A DNA stretch of 6,933 nucleotides from Rhizobiaceae bacterium (GTDB lineage: Bacteria; Pseudomonadota; Alphaproteobacteria; Rhizobiales; Rhizobiaceae), in NCBI GenBank assembly GCA_913776675.1, contig CAJYRE010000304.1:1-6933 (forward strand). The letters run 5' to 3'. Positions within the stretch are counted from its first letter, which is position 1. Each line of letters begins with the position of its first letter. The translations under genes were made by a program, and so were the position numbers. This document shows positions 6,830 through 6,933 of this stretch, piece by piece. The notes below the pieces were generated by a model. It did no database searches. It saw nothing but the letters and a program-made list of their open reading frames with translations, and was not told where the DNA came from.

Positions 6830-6933
6830 TTAGAGTTTGTCAGGTTCAGATTGAACCAGACAAACTCTAGATTCCTTGTTTTCGTTTGTCTTTTCGGGAA
6901 AACCGGATTCCACTTTTCCCTGACAAACTCTAA
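6830..6933 (-). repeat. RIME-like repeat, copy B (inverted), with perfect terminal inverted repeats
   Basis: Read on the minus strand this 104-base element has the same order as copy A. Palindrome 1 has arms GTTTGTC/GACAAAC (6884-6890 with 6922-6928 on the + strand), inner stem GGGAAAA/TTTTCCC (6896-6902 with 6914-6920) and an 11-base loop. An A-rich linker follows, then palindrome 2, TAGAGTTTGTC/GACAAACTCTA (6831-6841 with 6859-6869), with a GGTTCA/TGAACC inner stem and one A-A mismatch. Its two ends are a perfect 15-base inverted repeat: TTAGAGTTTGTCAGG (6830-6844) and its complement at 6919-6933. The window stops exactly at the end of the element. Confidence 0.85.

Overview
The window looks like chromosome or chromid DNA from a Rhizobiaceae alphaproteobacterium (Agrobacterium/Allorhizobium/Rhizobium type). 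The reasons are the moderately GC-rich coding sequence, a rhizobial-style ugp transporter operon, a type II lumazine synthase (RibH2) close to the Brucella protein as I remember it, and intergenic palindromic repeats that match the RIME family of rhizobia. The exact genus cannot be fixed from the sequence alone. All genes seen lie on the + strand.

Layout. Positions 1-444 hold the C-terminal half of a LysR-type regulator whose start lies outside the window. After a 129-base gap with a weak candidate Pho box comes an ABC importer operon of the sn-glycerol-3-phosphate (Ugp) type: ugpB (binding protein, 574-1914), a hairpin with a U-tract, ugpA and ugpE (permeases, 1993-2883 and 2891-3778), a half-copy of a rhizobial palindromic repeat, and ugpC (ATPase, 3866-4978). 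Overlapping the ugpC stop codon by one base is a fifth gene (4978-5862). It encodes a xylose-isomerase-like TIM-barrel protein, where the phosphodiesterase ugpQ would be expected in the enterobacterial model. A strong hairpin terminator at 5891-5936 closes the operon.

The next unit is independent: an FMN riboswitch (5956-6099), a leader able to form a ribosome-site-sequestering stem (6133-6199), and ribH2 (6201-6677), a lumazine synthase of the riboflavin pathway. From the ribH2 stop codon to the end of the window (6675-6933) the DNA is entirely palindromic: two RIME-like elements in opposite orientation with a related hairpin between them. The right-hand copy has perfect 15-base terminal inverted repeats.

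How it works together. UgpB captures glycerol-3-phosphate or a related phosphodiester in the periplasm, UgpA/UgpE form the channel and UgpC powers uptake. The TIM-barrel protein probably acts on the imported compound or a derivative, but its substrate is unknown. RibH2 supplies lumazine for riboflavin, with feedback from FMN through the riboswitch. I see no wholly new system. The points most worth a second look are the unusual fifth ugp gene, the architecture of the ribH2 leader and the nested RIME cluster.
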